DNA of 64,000 bases from Chromobotia macracanthus (lineage: Eukaryota; Chordata; Actinopteri; Cypriniformes; Botiidae): positions 6,608,001-6,672,000 of the forward strand of contig JAZGTH010000066.1 of NCBI GenBank assembly GCA_036877525.1, given 5' to 3'. The notes beneath the pieces are model-generated. The model worked only from the letters and a program-made list of their open reading frames with translations, was not told the DNA's origin and made no database searches. This document shows positions 37,701-50,700 of this stretch, in pieces; within the stretch, counting starts at the first letter, position 1; every line of letters starts with the position of its first letter. The position numbers and the translations under genes are program-made.

Positions 37701-38611
37701 ATATCAATAATCATCTGAGTGGCACCTTCTTTTCTTGCATCATATTTACGTACTGAGTATTTAGTTTAGATACAAAACACAGCTAAGGCCGATCACTGTG
37801 TGTATGTATGGGTTGTGTGTTTAAGCGAATAAATATATTAAGACGCATTTTAATTCATTATAACAGTACAAAACGAAACAAAAGACTTTAAAACAGATTT
37901 ATACCAACTACGAATGTGAAAACCACACAGGCGTCCAACCAATCACACAACAGCTTACATTTTATATTATGAATAAAGCTATAAAATCTACACACAAGAG
38001 CTATAAAACGAGACATTGGAAACAATCGTCAACATCCGAGTGGTTATGTTTTTCGATAGTTTCGTCGTGTTATGGCATCGACTACTTTGATCAGGCTTAA
38101 AACCACAGCAGAAATGCAGATCAATGTGTGTAACTACAATAAATGACGACGGAATCAAAGGGGGCGCAGGAGATAAATGGGAAATTAACCTTGAGGTTAC
38201 AGAAGAGCCGAAGGTCACGTAACTCGACCACGACTCTCCAAATACTCACAATCACATCATCTAACGTTTCAACTCAGAGAAGATTGTCACAAACTGTTAA
38301 AGTGAAAATAAAAAGCGAAAACGGTTGCAAATGCATCCAACGCGACATTTTGGTTCATTTTTGCAAATAAAATCAATTGTTGTCACGGAAGATCTCCGTA
38401 CGTCAGAAAGCATGTGCGTCGCAAGCAGACCATCTCAACAACACGACGAATAATCGGATCGGATCGAGTATCGCTGAAAACAAAGCGGCGCGATCACGCA
38501 GTTATCCGGCACCCGATGATGCCCACAACAAAAGCTCGAACAACTAACAAACAAAACGGAGTGCGCTTCAGTCCAAAATCTGATTTCCAAAACCCGGGTG
38601 CGACAACCTAC

Positions 38612-38800
38612 CTTAAAACACAACGAAAGCTTATTTCCCGTCTATCTATTGTAGGAGTAAATCCATCGCGTTCCCCACGGCGGCAGCGCAGCTGTCGAGT
38701 GCGCCGAGTGAACCGCAGTGAAGTGAGCGAAGGCGGCGCTTCGAGACTCGCAGCAGCACCTGCTCCACTGATCCGCCCCCGGAGGCCGAGCCACAGTCAA
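38612..38800 (-). other. gse1: candidate non-coding first exon of gse1 (B)
   Basis: Minus strand GTTGTGTTTTAAG followed by donor GTAGGT (donor G at 38611), in the densest part of the CpG island. Joined to 29606 it places an in-frame TAA just upstream of the MSHEP start, fixing that ATG as the start. The 5' limit is nominal. Confidence 0.35.
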
Positions 38801-38820
38801 GGGTGACGGACCTCCTACAT

Positions 38821-40139
38821 ACAGAGGTCTGAAAGGATGGAGGTCATGTCACACTGTGAAAAATCCCACTGTGTGTGTGTTCACTTGGAATGAGCGCCAT
38901 GCAAAGGTTGATGTGTGTGTTTTATATCCCAGAAGTATTCATTATTAAACAGCCAATGGTTCGAAACATGCATTTCCTTTCCATAATTATCATGTCTGGC
39001 GAACATGTGAAATATTACTATTTAAAGAACAGATTTTTATTTCATTTGTTAATGATTTACACTTACTGTTGCCAATGCTTTAATCCAAAGGAACTTGCAG
39101 TACATTAAACACATGCATATCTAATAAATATATTAGCTATGATTATATTTATATTCGATGTATCATTTAGAATGTGAACATGTAATTTAATAATGCATTA
39201 ATATATGATCTAACAATTGCATAAATTATATCAATGTTCATGTACAATCATATACTAATAGCAACAAATTGGCCACACCCCTTAACACATTTAGACCTAA
39301 AACAGTGTCATGTATGGTCTCAGAAATAGGATTTTAACAAGCATAAATTGCTGATTCTCAAAAAGATAAAATTCTACTAATGAGTTGCAAAGCTTTGAAA
39401 TGTCACTTAAGTCACCATCTATTGCACCTTAAGACAAAAACATTAAGGCATTAAGAGACTTTTTACTGCACTGCTTAACAAGAATTCTTAAGACAGGTCT
39501 GAAGTTTTTTATAAAGCTGCTTTGAAACAATGTGTAATAAGAAAAGTGCTTAACAAATAAAAATGCCTGGGCCGTATATACAAAATAAATATAAATAGGC
39601 ATTAAAACAATAAAATGTGGTAATAGTTTCATATCATAAATTCAGTAGTTACATATTAACCAGACAACAATCAGCAAACGCATGCCTCTTAAACAATGAG
39701 ATCACCTCTATAAAAGCCAAGCACACTCTAAATAATGCAGTTATTTATGCAAGATAAATGAAGAACTGCAGATATGAAATAATGATGTAAATCTGTATCC
39801 CAGTAGGATTTTACTGCATTCTCTCTCTCCCAGAAAGAAGAGTTTAAAACCTGCCATTTCAACCTTTAAATCCCCACCTCGGAATGCTTCTCATTTATTC
39901 CACGTACGCACTCTACATAGCTGCGGGGCATCCTTGAGTTAGCATGAATGTTTGTGTGTCTGTCTATTGAGCGATCAAATGACAGACCACAGTGCTAATA
40001 GTCTAAAAGGAGTAGGATGTATTTATGCGTGTGGTATAAGTGATACTTGCACCTTATCTGTGGCTGTTTTTGGGTCTCTGTGTATGTGCGCGTGCTTGTG
40101 TGTGGCAGTTAACTGATTACGGAGGCACCTGCAGCTGTG

Positions 40140-40140
<1 letters not shown>
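38821..40140. other. intergenic, no gene seen
   Basis: AT-rich sequence upstream of the gse1 CpG island. I see no exon, repeat family or RNA gene that I can support. Confidence 0.4.

Positions 40141-40141
<1 letters not shown>

Positions 40142-40182
<41 letters not shown>
40142..40182. repeat. (CA)n microsatellite
   Basis: About 20 uninterrupted CA units. Confidence 0.95.
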
Positions 40183-40184
<2 letters not shown>

Positions 40185-42050
40185 GGGGGGAAGACAAAGA
40201 GAGACTGTGGCAGAGGAGTCGCACACATGCTCCTGGTGTATTTGTATGAGTGTGTGGACCTGTAGGTGTGTGTGTGTACTTGTGGAACTGACATGATTTA
40301 TCTCCACTCAGCGGGAACGCAATCTCACAGCATCCCACAATGCATTTATACACCTCACTGCTTTGACCTTGGTGCTCACCGAAAAGCTCAGATCTCACAC
40401 AGACACACACAATGCTGAACATATTCACAATTACAACATCTTTACAATATATCGCTTCATTATATTGTAGCTGTCACATATATACACTCATCCATTCTCA
40501 CTTTCCCATGACTACACTAGCATACAAATCACAAGCTTGCTTCAATAAAAGTTGCATCCCTTCAACTTTTTTCCCTTAAATCCCCAAGTTATCCTTTATT
40601 TTTTACTAACAGTTGGAATGGTTGCTAAAATTAAAGGCATTGTTAAATCATTGTTATTATTTACCTTCATGAAGCTCCTAACTGAGATATTTAGAAGAAT
40701 GTACAAAATTCCTTTTTAATACAGATTAACATTTCCACCAATACCATAAGTGACATTTTGTTTGTTTGATTTACTAATCTCAATGGCTTTGTATGGCAGG
40801 ATTTACTGATTTTTATGAAAATATTGAAATATTGAACACACACACATTTTTGATCACATCTGTCTGAACAGACCCTCAGTGGAAGTCTATGATGATGGTG
40901 TGTTGGAAGGCGTCTTGCACATCAATTAGGATCACAGCTGTCGTTTAAGCTTTGCAACACTTTACAGTTAGTGTTGTGGGTCCCTGGTGTAGCTGATGGT
41001 CACCACATCATATTTTGCCATGTAATAACATGTTTCACTCAACACTCAACAGCTGTTCTTGGCCCCTTTAAAGGTCTTTAAAGCAGATGAACAATAACTT
41101 AAGACTTAAATCATCCAGTTTAACAAGATCATCTAGTTTTATGACAATGTCCTCCTGCTGTTCTTTATTAGGCAGCTGAAAGCTCGCATTGATAATCAGC
41201 GCTCTTATTTTGTTAAAACCTACGGTCTAATAAAGACTACAACTAATTTTGGGAGCAAACTCAACAATCAACTCTATTTCCATATCTGACAATATGTGCT
41301 GCTGTGTTTTTGGACACGCCATGTTTGAATGGAGAATTAGCCAATGTTTACATTGTTCTTTTCTCCACAATACGTTTCTTGCTCAAAGCTAAGCTGCCCT
41401 GCGGCATTTCACTTCATTGTAAGTCTTGACATGATCAGACTTGTTGTTGACATGAACATTCTGTCCACAACATCTGCTAATATGCGTGCTTTTGTTTTGC
41501 ATATAAATACATAAAGTATGCAAATCTGTTAACAGATATAGATATGCCCACATTTGCATATATAGATATGCAAAAACAGATTGAAATGTAAAACATTTAA
41601 AGTCAAATGTTTGAAAAAAAAAAACTAACTTGATATTAGGAACATAGTTAAATGCTTTAACTGTATTGTACTGTGCTAATGTACACGGCAAGATTATTTT
41701 CTGTATGTTGTACATCAGGGGTCAGCAACCGTAAGCACATTTACTTTCAAGATGCTTTTATGCTTTTTTCATGGAAGCTTGAAAACCCTTGCCTTTCACT
41801 TTCATTATTTGAGAAAGATTGGCCAGTTTTCATTTTTTGGTGACCTGTTCCTTTAAAATTCCTATTACATACAAAACACAATGATGATGTTGCTGAAAAT
41901 CAAGCCACCACGCATCACTGTCAAGACAACACACAAGATAACACCAGTTAAATTAATGCAGTATACAGTCATTTGCTGTATTTTTTCACTTTGTCTTCCC
42001 TCATCATTGCCTCGCTCTCATTAATCTCTCTCGTTTTTACTTTCATACCT
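40183..42050. other. intergenic, no gene seen
   Basis: Non-coding AT-rich sequence. A short end fragment of the ACAGTTCACC-type element is visible at about 41830-41860 (TTTTTTGGTGACCTGTTCCT). Nothing else is supported. Confidence 0.35.
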
Positions 42051-42370
42051 CTCTTAATAAATCATTTAACCAGCACTGGTGATCCCTCTGCACACGGCTC
42101 CATTAATCCAGAGGAAATGGAACGCACAGTCAAGCAGCAGTGGCTTTTCCTCTCCTCACCCAGCCCTCCGATCTCCTCCTCTCCCTTGTTGAGTAATTAT
42201 TGAGAAAATAGCATGTGTCTGACACGGTCGCTGTGGCAACGGCGGTCAGGAACCCGGTCATGAGCCCATTCAGTGTGTGAATCAAGGGAGGGGGGGCAGT
42301 TATAGAGATAACAGCAGGATATCTACTGCGCCCTGAGAGAAGATCTGCCACACACACTGTATTTCCCAGC
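42051..42370. promoter_or_regulatory. candidate conserved non-coding element
   Basis: Non-repetitive, more GC-rich block with no usable reading frame, including GCACACGGCTCCATTAATCC and CGGTCGCTGTGGCAACGGCG. Such complexity inside a gene-poor flank suggests a regulatory element. This is inference; no alignment was possible. Confidence 0.25.
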
Positions 42371-43255
42371 CTTTCACACACATATGCATGCAAAAATGCA
42401 AGCAGCTGCAGTAAACACCCATTCTTTATTACATTACTGTATTTTCTTCCTCAGTATCTTTTTGTCATACAGTGTGTGTGTATATATGTGTATGTGTGTA
42501 TGTGCACACACACATATGTATACACAAAACATGACCTAATGTCTTGTCATGTTGCTTATCAGCTAAATGAATTCTTGTTTCAAGAATTAGTCAAATGTAT
42601 CCTAAGAATATTTTTTTTTGTAGTTCAGTGCATCATTTTGTTGCTTATATCATATGAATATAAGTTACATCCCATTAAAAACAAGTAAAAAAACAGCCAA
42701 CAGGATACAAAAGTTGTATGTAGATATGCAATATCTACATGCAATATTGTCTATAATGTGAATAACAATACAAAGGCAATACTTGATTAACAAAATGGTT
42801 TTTTGCTGTATAGTCTAAATGGTATGTGCCTGTAATCTTCAGTATGCCAATAGCGTGTAGCACACTTCAAAAGCCAGGACTTTGTGTGTGTGTCTTTTTT
42901 ATTTCAGCTATTGGGAACATCTAAAAGGTAACTACAGCAAAGTGCTACAGCTTGAAATATTTATAACAATGTATAATTTAATACCTACTGTTAAACTGAA
43001 GGAAGTTGTCATAATCCAAACTAAAGCATTGTTGGCAGTAAAAAAGCTGAAATAGGTACACGTTTGCATATGTCTTTAAAAGGTATTAGCAACAGTATTA
43101 GGGATGTATTGTGTGGTGTTGCAGGCCACCAACATAAAAAAACCGCAAAGAACTGCTGAAGACTTACAACTGACATATCAAAATTGTGCCATCAAGCGAG
43201 TGTTGTTGTACCTCAGGTTGCTCCAAGGCAACTGTCTGGATACAGAGTGACTGTC
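42371..43255. other. intergenic, no gene seen
   Basis: AT-rich, with short GT/CA stretches at about 42470-42530 that form an imperfect palindrome. No gene. Confidence 0.35.
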
Positions 43256-43420
43256 TGTGCACATACACACTGTGCACATACACACTGTGCACATACACAC
43301 TGTGCACATACACACTGTGCACATACACACTGTGCACATACACACTGTGCACATACACACTGTGCACATACACACTGTGCACATACACACTGTGCACATA
43401 CACACTGTGCACATACACAC
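43256..43420. repeat. 15-bp minisatellite, 11 identical copies
   Basis: The unit TGTGCACATACACAC is repeated 11 times without a single change, then passes into a short CA/CTCA run. The unit length is divisible by 3 and lacks stops in all frames, so all six frames are open. The apparent ORFs here are artefacts. Each unit contains the palindrome TGTGCACA. Confidence 0.97.
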
Positions 43421-43429
43421 ACACTCACT

Positions 43430-44799
43430 CACATTGTAGTCAGAGACAAGAGCAGTTTGTCTATATAGCCTGTGGTAAAACAACCTCTTTGTGACTGCCT
43501 TTCAGACACTGACCTATTATCCTTGAGTGGTGACAAACTGTATCTCAGTCTAATTTTAACATCCATATAATGTCAATGGATAAATGAATGTGACATGTGT
43601 TCATATAAACCGCATATTCACCATCAAGTACTTTTTTTATTTGCCGTTTGTGATTTTCAGTGCAGTGATCTAATAATGGCATTATCTATAATCATAAGCC
43701 AATAACATATAGTGCATATAGCAGACCATTTGCAAAATCTAGTCAGCTGCCTTTGTCCTACAGCCTACACAAGCAGCTACATTTCAAGGCAGCACCTAAA
43801 ACGAAATCTCACAGGTGACCCTCTTCATAGGCAGAAACCGGAGTAACACAAATGGAGGTTATTATGTGAAGTGCATAAGAGATTCGGCTAACACCCACTG
43901 TTGATTCCGAAAGAGATTAGTGTTAGCATGTTGCTAAGCTAACATGTTACTTGTGTAACACAAGCAATGCATAACACAAATTCTGGGCAAAATAAATTGA
44001 TGCTTTTGGTATAAAATATACTTTTAGTATGTAATACCACATTATAAACACTTTTTTTATATTATACACTTATTTACTATGTTTGCAGCAATGCCTTCTG
44101 GGATTGGGATTGCCTTATCTATAAAGGACACATGCAAAATTTTATAAGGTAGCATATTTAGTCAATTATACAGTTTTCATGTTGGGAGATATTACGCCTT
44201 AAAATGTTGTCTGGGTAGAGAGCTCACTAGGTTTTGGCACAGAGCATGTATGTCTCTCTTTGGCTACCTTACTCTTAATGGATTTGTTGAGGCATGAAAT
44301 GTGCGATGAGTGAAAGTAACCTCACACTTCCTTTACTGTCACATCGTATTACAGAGCAGCACAGAGTCTGAACCTTGTAAATAAAACAATCAATGAGCTG
44401 ATATCATAAGACACTTGAGCAGACAGCAAATGAATCGTATCTTGTTAAAGCCTGTTAGATGAGTAACTAGTTGCTTAGTTAGTACCTTAAAATACCTAAA
44501 AATGTACCTTATTATCTTACCCGGCCAGGGTTTTTTGGTACTGGGACAAAGCCTTTGTGAGTATAATCTATTGATCGTGAGCTTGGACATACAGTATGTT
44601 AAACAAGTCAGTAAATCTACACTAAAGTAATAGCATTTTTATAGAGGCCAAGGATCTGCTTCAGCTTTAATGTACTTAACCAACACTCAGACTCTTTAAT
44701 GCAAAAAATATGAAATGAAAACAAGATTACACATAAGGGACAAAGTTTAGGCCAAAAGCCGACCAACAAATGCTTCAGGAATTCTTCCAAACACAAGAA
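43430..44799. other. intergenic, no gene seen
   Basis: AT-rich non-coding DNA. No exon or identifiable repeat is supported. Confidence 0.35.
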
Positions 44800-45175
44800 T
44801 AACATGAAAGTATTTATTTTAAAGTCTTGTCAAGGTCAACTTGCACGCAAGTTCAGGGTGAAAGAAGCCTTAGCTCTTAAAAAAAGATCAGAACAATGTC
44901 TTGATCCTGGAGCAATGTCCTCTGGACAGACAAGTGAATGGTTCTGTTTTGGCACAATAACAGATGGTGAAAAACCAAAGTTATCAAAGGCAAAGAACCT
45001 CAACCAACACTGATGGTGGTGGAAGGTCTTCTGTATTCCTGCAGGCAAGCTTGCCATCTAAGAATGTACCACTGTGCACTTGAAGAGAATGAATCTGTTA
45101 AAAAGCTGAAGCTAAACTCTATGCGACCTTGCACAAAGACAATGAATCCCAACACTTTAGTAAATCCTCAAGAGA
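44800..45175 (+). mobile_element. decayed Tc1-like transposase relic
   Basis: DNA landmarks of a fish Tc1-like transposase gene occur in the right order: GCAATGTCCTCTGGACAGA (44912-44930), TGATGGTGGTGGAAGGTC (45012-45029), AAAAGCTGAAGCTAAACT (about 45101-45118) and GACAATGAATCCCAACAC (45138-45155, corresponding to the 'QDNDPKH' part of the catalytic domain). The frame is broken by stops and small indels. No terminal inverted repeats were found. A dead copy. Confidence 0.65.
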
Positions 45176-47820
45176 GTATCTCAATAAGTGAAAACAGAGA
45201 CCTGGCCAAGGACTTGGGTGATCCAGTAAAAGCTGAGAAATAGATTCAGTAGAAAAGCTTTGAAATGGGCAGTACATGGTAGCCTGCCTCCAACATCAAA
45301 TAGATGATGGAGAAGTTGATAGAAACACTTGCAGTACAAGAAGTCAAGGAAGAGACCAATGGAAGCATCTACTGAACTTACAGGAACACTTTTTCCAGAG
45401 CAGACAATTGCATTTCTGACTTTATTTTGTTGAAGTTGTTGCAAAGAATAATTGTTTCCACCCTGTTCCCCATTAATGCTGTCGGGTAGCTTGTTAGCTG
45501 TGGGTACAACAACTTGATAAGCAAACAGTAGAGGCAGAAACAGAATAGCAGAACGAGCACAAAGATATACAGTAAACATTGACGCTTGAGGTGTGTGTTC
45601 CAAGACTGTTGTCAATGAAAGAGTTTGTTATGATCTTTGTGGGTTTGTGGCAAACACAGGTGCACAGGTGGAACACTGGTTGGTTGTGGGGTAGCCTAGT
45701 TAAGTCCACGTCTTAGAGGAACTGGGACATTTGTATCTTCTTTGTATCTTCCTTTGTTGAGTCAAGAGGTAACTGCCAAATTCCAAAAATTCATTCCATA
45801 CAATAGCTAAAGGTTCTGGTTTAAGACTACCTAAACCGGTGGCTTTGTAACCTAATGACATTTCTGCATACATCCCCAAGGACCTTCCTGACACAACTAA
45901 ACAACATATGGAGACAGACCAAACTTCATTAATCCGCAGGAAACAATGAATATGTTAAAAGGTGTTTCTTATATAAGAAAGAATCAAGAAAATTATTCAT
46001 TCCACTGCCTGTATGAAATCTTTTGCAATGCCATTTTTATCTGACAGCTTTGTGAGGAGCAGGTGGTAATAGTATCACCGTGAAAGATAAGGGATTTCTT
46101 TCTAGGGTGCTTGTGAATGAAGGGGTTCGTCATGATATCTGTGAACTTGCGGCAGACACAGCTGTGCATACAGGGTTATGAACTGACAGGTGGCCCACTT
46201 CAATCTGTTCTTTGAGGATGATGGGAGAGAAGCATGAATTGTTATGAACATTTCATTATTTACTGGGCTGCTACAATGGGAAAGAATTAATTATCAGTCC
46301 TGCCAAAACCTGCCAGTTGCATAATATTGAGTGTTTAAAAGCAAGTTTGAGGCACGTAACATAAATGTATATTACACTTTGTTTTCAAGGTTATGTCTGT
46401 GAAATAATTACTTTTGGACAGACATAAATTTTGATTACAAAATAGTTTCAAAATAGACTAGATCTCTTCCAGTCTAAGTGGGTGGTTCCTGACCCGAATA
46501 AGCTGCAAGGTAGACCAGACTTTATGCTAACAATCAAAGGTTTAACACTGCAACATCAGGTCTGCAAGGAACAACAATTCAACAGTAATGAACTGAGTGA
46601 TTTATGTACACAATACACTGCTGAGGATGTTGTCAGACAGAACATTTGTCTTAACACATTGCTCATCTCTCTTCCCCCATCTTTTGCAATTTTTTTGCTT
46701 ATCTTTCACTGCAGTGTGCTGCTAATTTCCTCCTCTTTGACTTTTCTCTGTCTTATCTTCTTTTTCTCGCTCTTTTAAGGGAAGTCTTGTGTATGTGACA
46801 AATAGCACAGTCATAGCCACACAAGGCTATCTTTACCCTGCCAGTCTTTATAACAGTTAAGAGAGAGCCACACTTTGGCTTCAGGCCAGTTAGCCAAAGC
46901 ACAAAAAGGCAAGGCTGCTATTCTCACTATCCACTAGCTGACAACAGAGGAAGTGTCAAACCACAGAAAGTGACTTGTAAAAACTCATAAAAACCATAGT
47001 CTTTTTTAACACAGTCACAATTTATGCAGACTTAAAACAAGGGATCTGTTTTTTGGAACAGCACTTTAGCATGAAGGAAATACACGGATTGTCCTCTTTT
47101 TATATATTTCATTTAGTCTGATAGATTATGTAATTGTGGGCTAAGACAAATGACACCTCTTACTCCCAGTCACTGTATGACAGATCGTGTGAGATTTTAA
47201 AAGGTGTGGCTCCTCTTTTGGTCATTCAGGTTGTCTTGTTGATGAAATAAATTACTTTCTAGCTTACTGAAGAAAAGTTTAATTGTTTGATCTGTAATGG
47301 TTAAAGTAAAAGAAATCTGGTCCTGTATTATGGTAAAGTGACAAATTATGCCTGGGAAAAATTAAAAATATATTTTGCATAAAGAAAACCTTTTCACTGT
47401 GCATCCACAATACCACACCCATAAACAGTCACATACATATATTACACATATGCATGGAAAAGGGATTAATACTATAAGTACTTGCATATGCTTTTGCTGG
47501 GCATGTTATAAACATTTACTTTCGTATAAAACTATATAATTGCAATAAGCCCCATGATTTGAGGCCTTATTCAAGCTTAAAGCACAAATGCTGCCCGACA
47601 TATTACACACAGAAGCTTAATTCACATTCACATATCCAACAGTTCACCCAGCGGTCACATTGCCATATTGGATCTAGATCCCAAATCCTATTTCATCAGT
47701 TTGTTGTGTTCACACTGCTCAGAAACGTGATCTGCGTCACATTTCTGAATGTGATGAAGACATAAACCACTTAGAGAAGAGCATGAACTCTTGTATTCAA
47801 AAAGAACAGTCAGACTTCAG
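45176..47820. other. intergenic, with one duplicated segment
   Basis: No gene. Two diverged copies of a roughly 60-base segment lie at 45613-45672 and 46114-46173 in the same orientation. The rest is AT-rich and featureless. Confidence 0.35.
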
Positions 47821-48100
47821 ACACCCCACCCCCCTCCTCCAGGCACAGGAAGCAATATTTTTGCCTTCTATTAAAATGTGAAGGGGAGGGATGTGGCCCC
47901 ATTTGTACAGGCAGATAAATCAATCGCAGACATCTGCGAAGCACGGAGGGATTATTGATGTCTGATTTTTAAATGCCAAATGCTTGCTCATGAATCTGTC
48001 ATTGAACACCACTGATATCACTCCATTAGAGAGATATAGCAGGAGAGAGATGGTGTTTTCTCACCCACTCAGATCTCTCTCCTGAATATCTCTCACTTTC
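47821..48100. promoter_or_regulatory. candidate conserved non-coding element
   Basis: Non-repetitive block including CAGATAAATCAATCGCAGAC and GAGGGATTATTGATGTCTGA, with homeodomain-like ATTA/ATCAAT cores. No reading frame of interest. The regulatory role is inferred from complexity only. Confidence 0.2.
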
Positions 48101-48610
48101 TCTCCCTTTAAGCAGTGTTGGTAGAAATGCATAGCTGAGCAGAGTACGTTGAATAAGAAATTCAGTAAGACATTACCTACCTACTCAAGATATTTAAGTG
48201 GAATTTTAAAGGCATTGTATTTTATCACGGTTAAGGGCTGTTGTAATGCACACTTGCTGGGATTGTTATTGGTCCCAGTAAAACAGCCAACCCTAAGAAT
48301 CTATGATATGGTTCAGCTTCCTCCACTGAGATTTTTTCGCCTGTTTCTGCAAGATGAAAACCATAAGACTAATGTTTACTCCTCAGAATTCCTTCCATCT
48401 TCTTTAGCACAATACTGCAAAAGTCCATGAAACTATAGCCCAACAATGTCCACACTACACCAGCTGGTCTTTGCTCAACAATGAACTGCCCTGACCCCTG
48501 TCTCCCCACTCTCTCATGGTTGAGTAGTCAAAAGCTAGCGACCCCTGTGTAACTCCTGCAAAAGAGGTCAAAGGTCATGTCCAGAGCAATAAACACCCAG
48601 CAAAGAGTGG

Positions 48611-48883
48611 TTAAAGGGACAGTTTGTCTAAATATGAAATTTCGGTCAACTCTTACTCTCTTACTCTTACTCACTTACTCACTTACTCACTTACTCACTT
48701 ACTCACTTACTCACTTACTCACTTACTCACTTACTCACTTACTCACTTACTCATTGTGGTATTCGGCCTGTTTGATTCTGAAATTTTGAAGAAAAATTAA
48801 AATGTTGATGCATTGTCACCATGCACTTTTATTATAATTTGTGTTGACAGAGGTTTCATTTTTGGGTAAACAATCCCTTTAAA
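48611..48883. mobile_element. ACAGTTCACC-type miniature element carrying an octamer expansion
   Basis: Left end TTAAAGGGACAGTTTGTCTA; right end, inverted, TTTAAAGGGATTGTTTACCC. Between them, at 48661-48753, is a near-perfect tandem of TTACTCAC (about 11-12 units). The octamer resembles the internal TTTATTCACCCTCATG text of related copies, so it probably expanded from the element itself. Confidence 0.7.
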
Positions 48884-50043
48884 TAGTAGGACACATTTAG
48901 GACACATTTTAAAGTCCTGGTCACAGCAGTCTGATTGGTCTGACTATTTCTAATAACAACGATTGTTTAATATTAGACACACAGCATGGCAATTAGAAAA
49001 GAACTGGTATAATTAGTAAACTAAAGAACAACTCAGCCCACAAAAAGATCACAGCTAGATAGACAACACATTGCTATGCGGTTGCTAAGGAGTACTGAGT
49101 GGTTGCTAGATAGTTGCATACTAGTCAAAGTCAAAAGAGTCCATCCCCATTTGAATCTGGTCTTTGATATGGTTCAGGTCTTTCCTTCAATGGAAATTCA
49201 GATAGGTAAATGCATGACCCAGCACGAGTATATAAACACAGCTTTCGATTTGAATGTAAATCATGATGTTTGATTAAGAGGCTTTAGAATGCATCAGTTC
49301 TTGCCAACATCCTGTTTGTTATTGTTCTCCTGTAACAGCCTCGGTTCTTCAGGGGTCATGCACTCAAAGAGCCGAGCCCATTATCCAGAGGCTTCACTCT
49401 TTGAAAAGCCATTCAACCATAATCACACAAGTGACTACAGGGAAAGAAAGAGAAAACAATGTTTTTCAAAAACACAGAGTGACAGTCCTTGTGGAGTCGG
49501 ATATCTGAACTAAGGAATTGGAACGTTTTTATTTTAAAGCAAATGTGACAGCTCCGTTTAGGAATATAAGGGTATGCAGTTTGCTTAAAATGATCAATGT
49601 ATAAATACAAAAGAATGACATTAAAAGCAAATAAAAATCATTGAGCTGTTAGAAATGAAGACGCTACATACATTTAGTGATTAAAGCCCATTATTGTGCT
49701 GGTAAAATAGTGTATTTGGATAGACAGCTTGCTGGGTTTTGGGCAATGTGTGAAACGTGCCTGATTTTACTTTATTGAATCTTGTTCAAAGCCTATAATA
49801 TTTTCACTAGGGAAATAAAACCCAAATCTGACTTATATCTAGGAAACCTTACTAATGAGATACTGCTGAAACGCAGCCAAAGCAGAAAATGCCTTAGATC
49901 ATTTGGATCCAAGTATTAGTTTTAATATCAGTGATACCTTTGGGAAAAAAAGAAAAAAAATTCTTCCCACACATAAAAAAATTGCTTCCCTCCTAATTCA
50001 GTTTGTCAAGTTATTTTAGGAAGTAAACTACACCACTTTGACA
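48884..50043. other. intergenic, no gene seen
   Basis: Contains a short GTTGCTAAGG/GTTGCTAGA repeat piece at 49075-49110. Otherwise AT-rich non-coding DNA. Confidence 0.35.
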
Positions 50044-50085
50044 GATATATCTATATCTATATATATCTATATCTATCTATATATC

Positions 50086-50131
<46 letters not shown>
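50044..50131. repeat. (TA)n / TATC microsatellite
   Basis: A TATC-containing part followed by an uninterrupted AT run from about 50089 to 50130. Confidence 0.9.
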
Positions 50132-50133
<2 letters not shown>

Positions 50134-50700
50134 AAATGTTCATAATTATAAAACATCATATATTATAAACCTGCCTGAAACATTGGTGTAGGCCCACGTC
50201 ACTCGACTTTAAAAACATTCCCACACTAAACTACCACAAAACAACATTCCAAGATACTGTACGATCTCCAACTAAATTACCCAATTTACAGTTTACTTGC
50301 AACAATTTTAACTATACAGAATAAAGCTGCACAGTTGCCAGACGTTCACATTTAATTCTATCATCAGACCTAAAGCTAAGCTTTAAAGCATGGTGGGAAG
50401 GTTTTGCAAGATGGTGTCTGTTTACATTAAGCAGCTGGCAGAGGAGATAAGGTGAAATTTATTGTAACTCATTAAAAGCTCCAAAGCCTTTGGGTGGTGA
50501 AGCCAGATTGAGTCTGTGTGGAGTGCAAACTCACCTCGTCTTGAAGCGGCATTCAGATGAAGCAGATACCAACAGATTTATACAGAACAGGCAGTTATGA
50601 TCGGGTGGCATATAAGACCACAAAAGCTGTATATGTTTAGGTATATAACACCCTTTGATAAGTAATTATATACAATGATTATAGAAAACTACTGACAAGC

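Larger units (their letters stand above)
37240..38820 (-). promoter_or_regulatory. gse1: CpG island, probable gse1 promoter
   Basis: CpG-rich DNA in two dense parts (about 37240-37680 and 38030-38810), upstream of gse1 and far from any other gene. Each part carries a good minus-strand splice donor, consistent with alternative non-coding first exons. No coding exon is seen on the + strand, so gse1 is the natural owner. Confidence 0.6.

Noticed and set aside
38414..38806. 130-codon + strand frame in the CpG island
   Set aside because: Arg/Thr/Ser-rich product typical of translating CpG-rich promoter DNA; opposite strand to gse1.
43256..43420. Possible CRISPR-like array
   Set aside because: Direct tandem copies without spacers in a vertebrate genome; a minisatellite.
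43164..43494. Several overlapping 60-102 codon frames on both strands
   Set aside because: They are translations of the 15-base minisatellite, which lacks stops in every frame.
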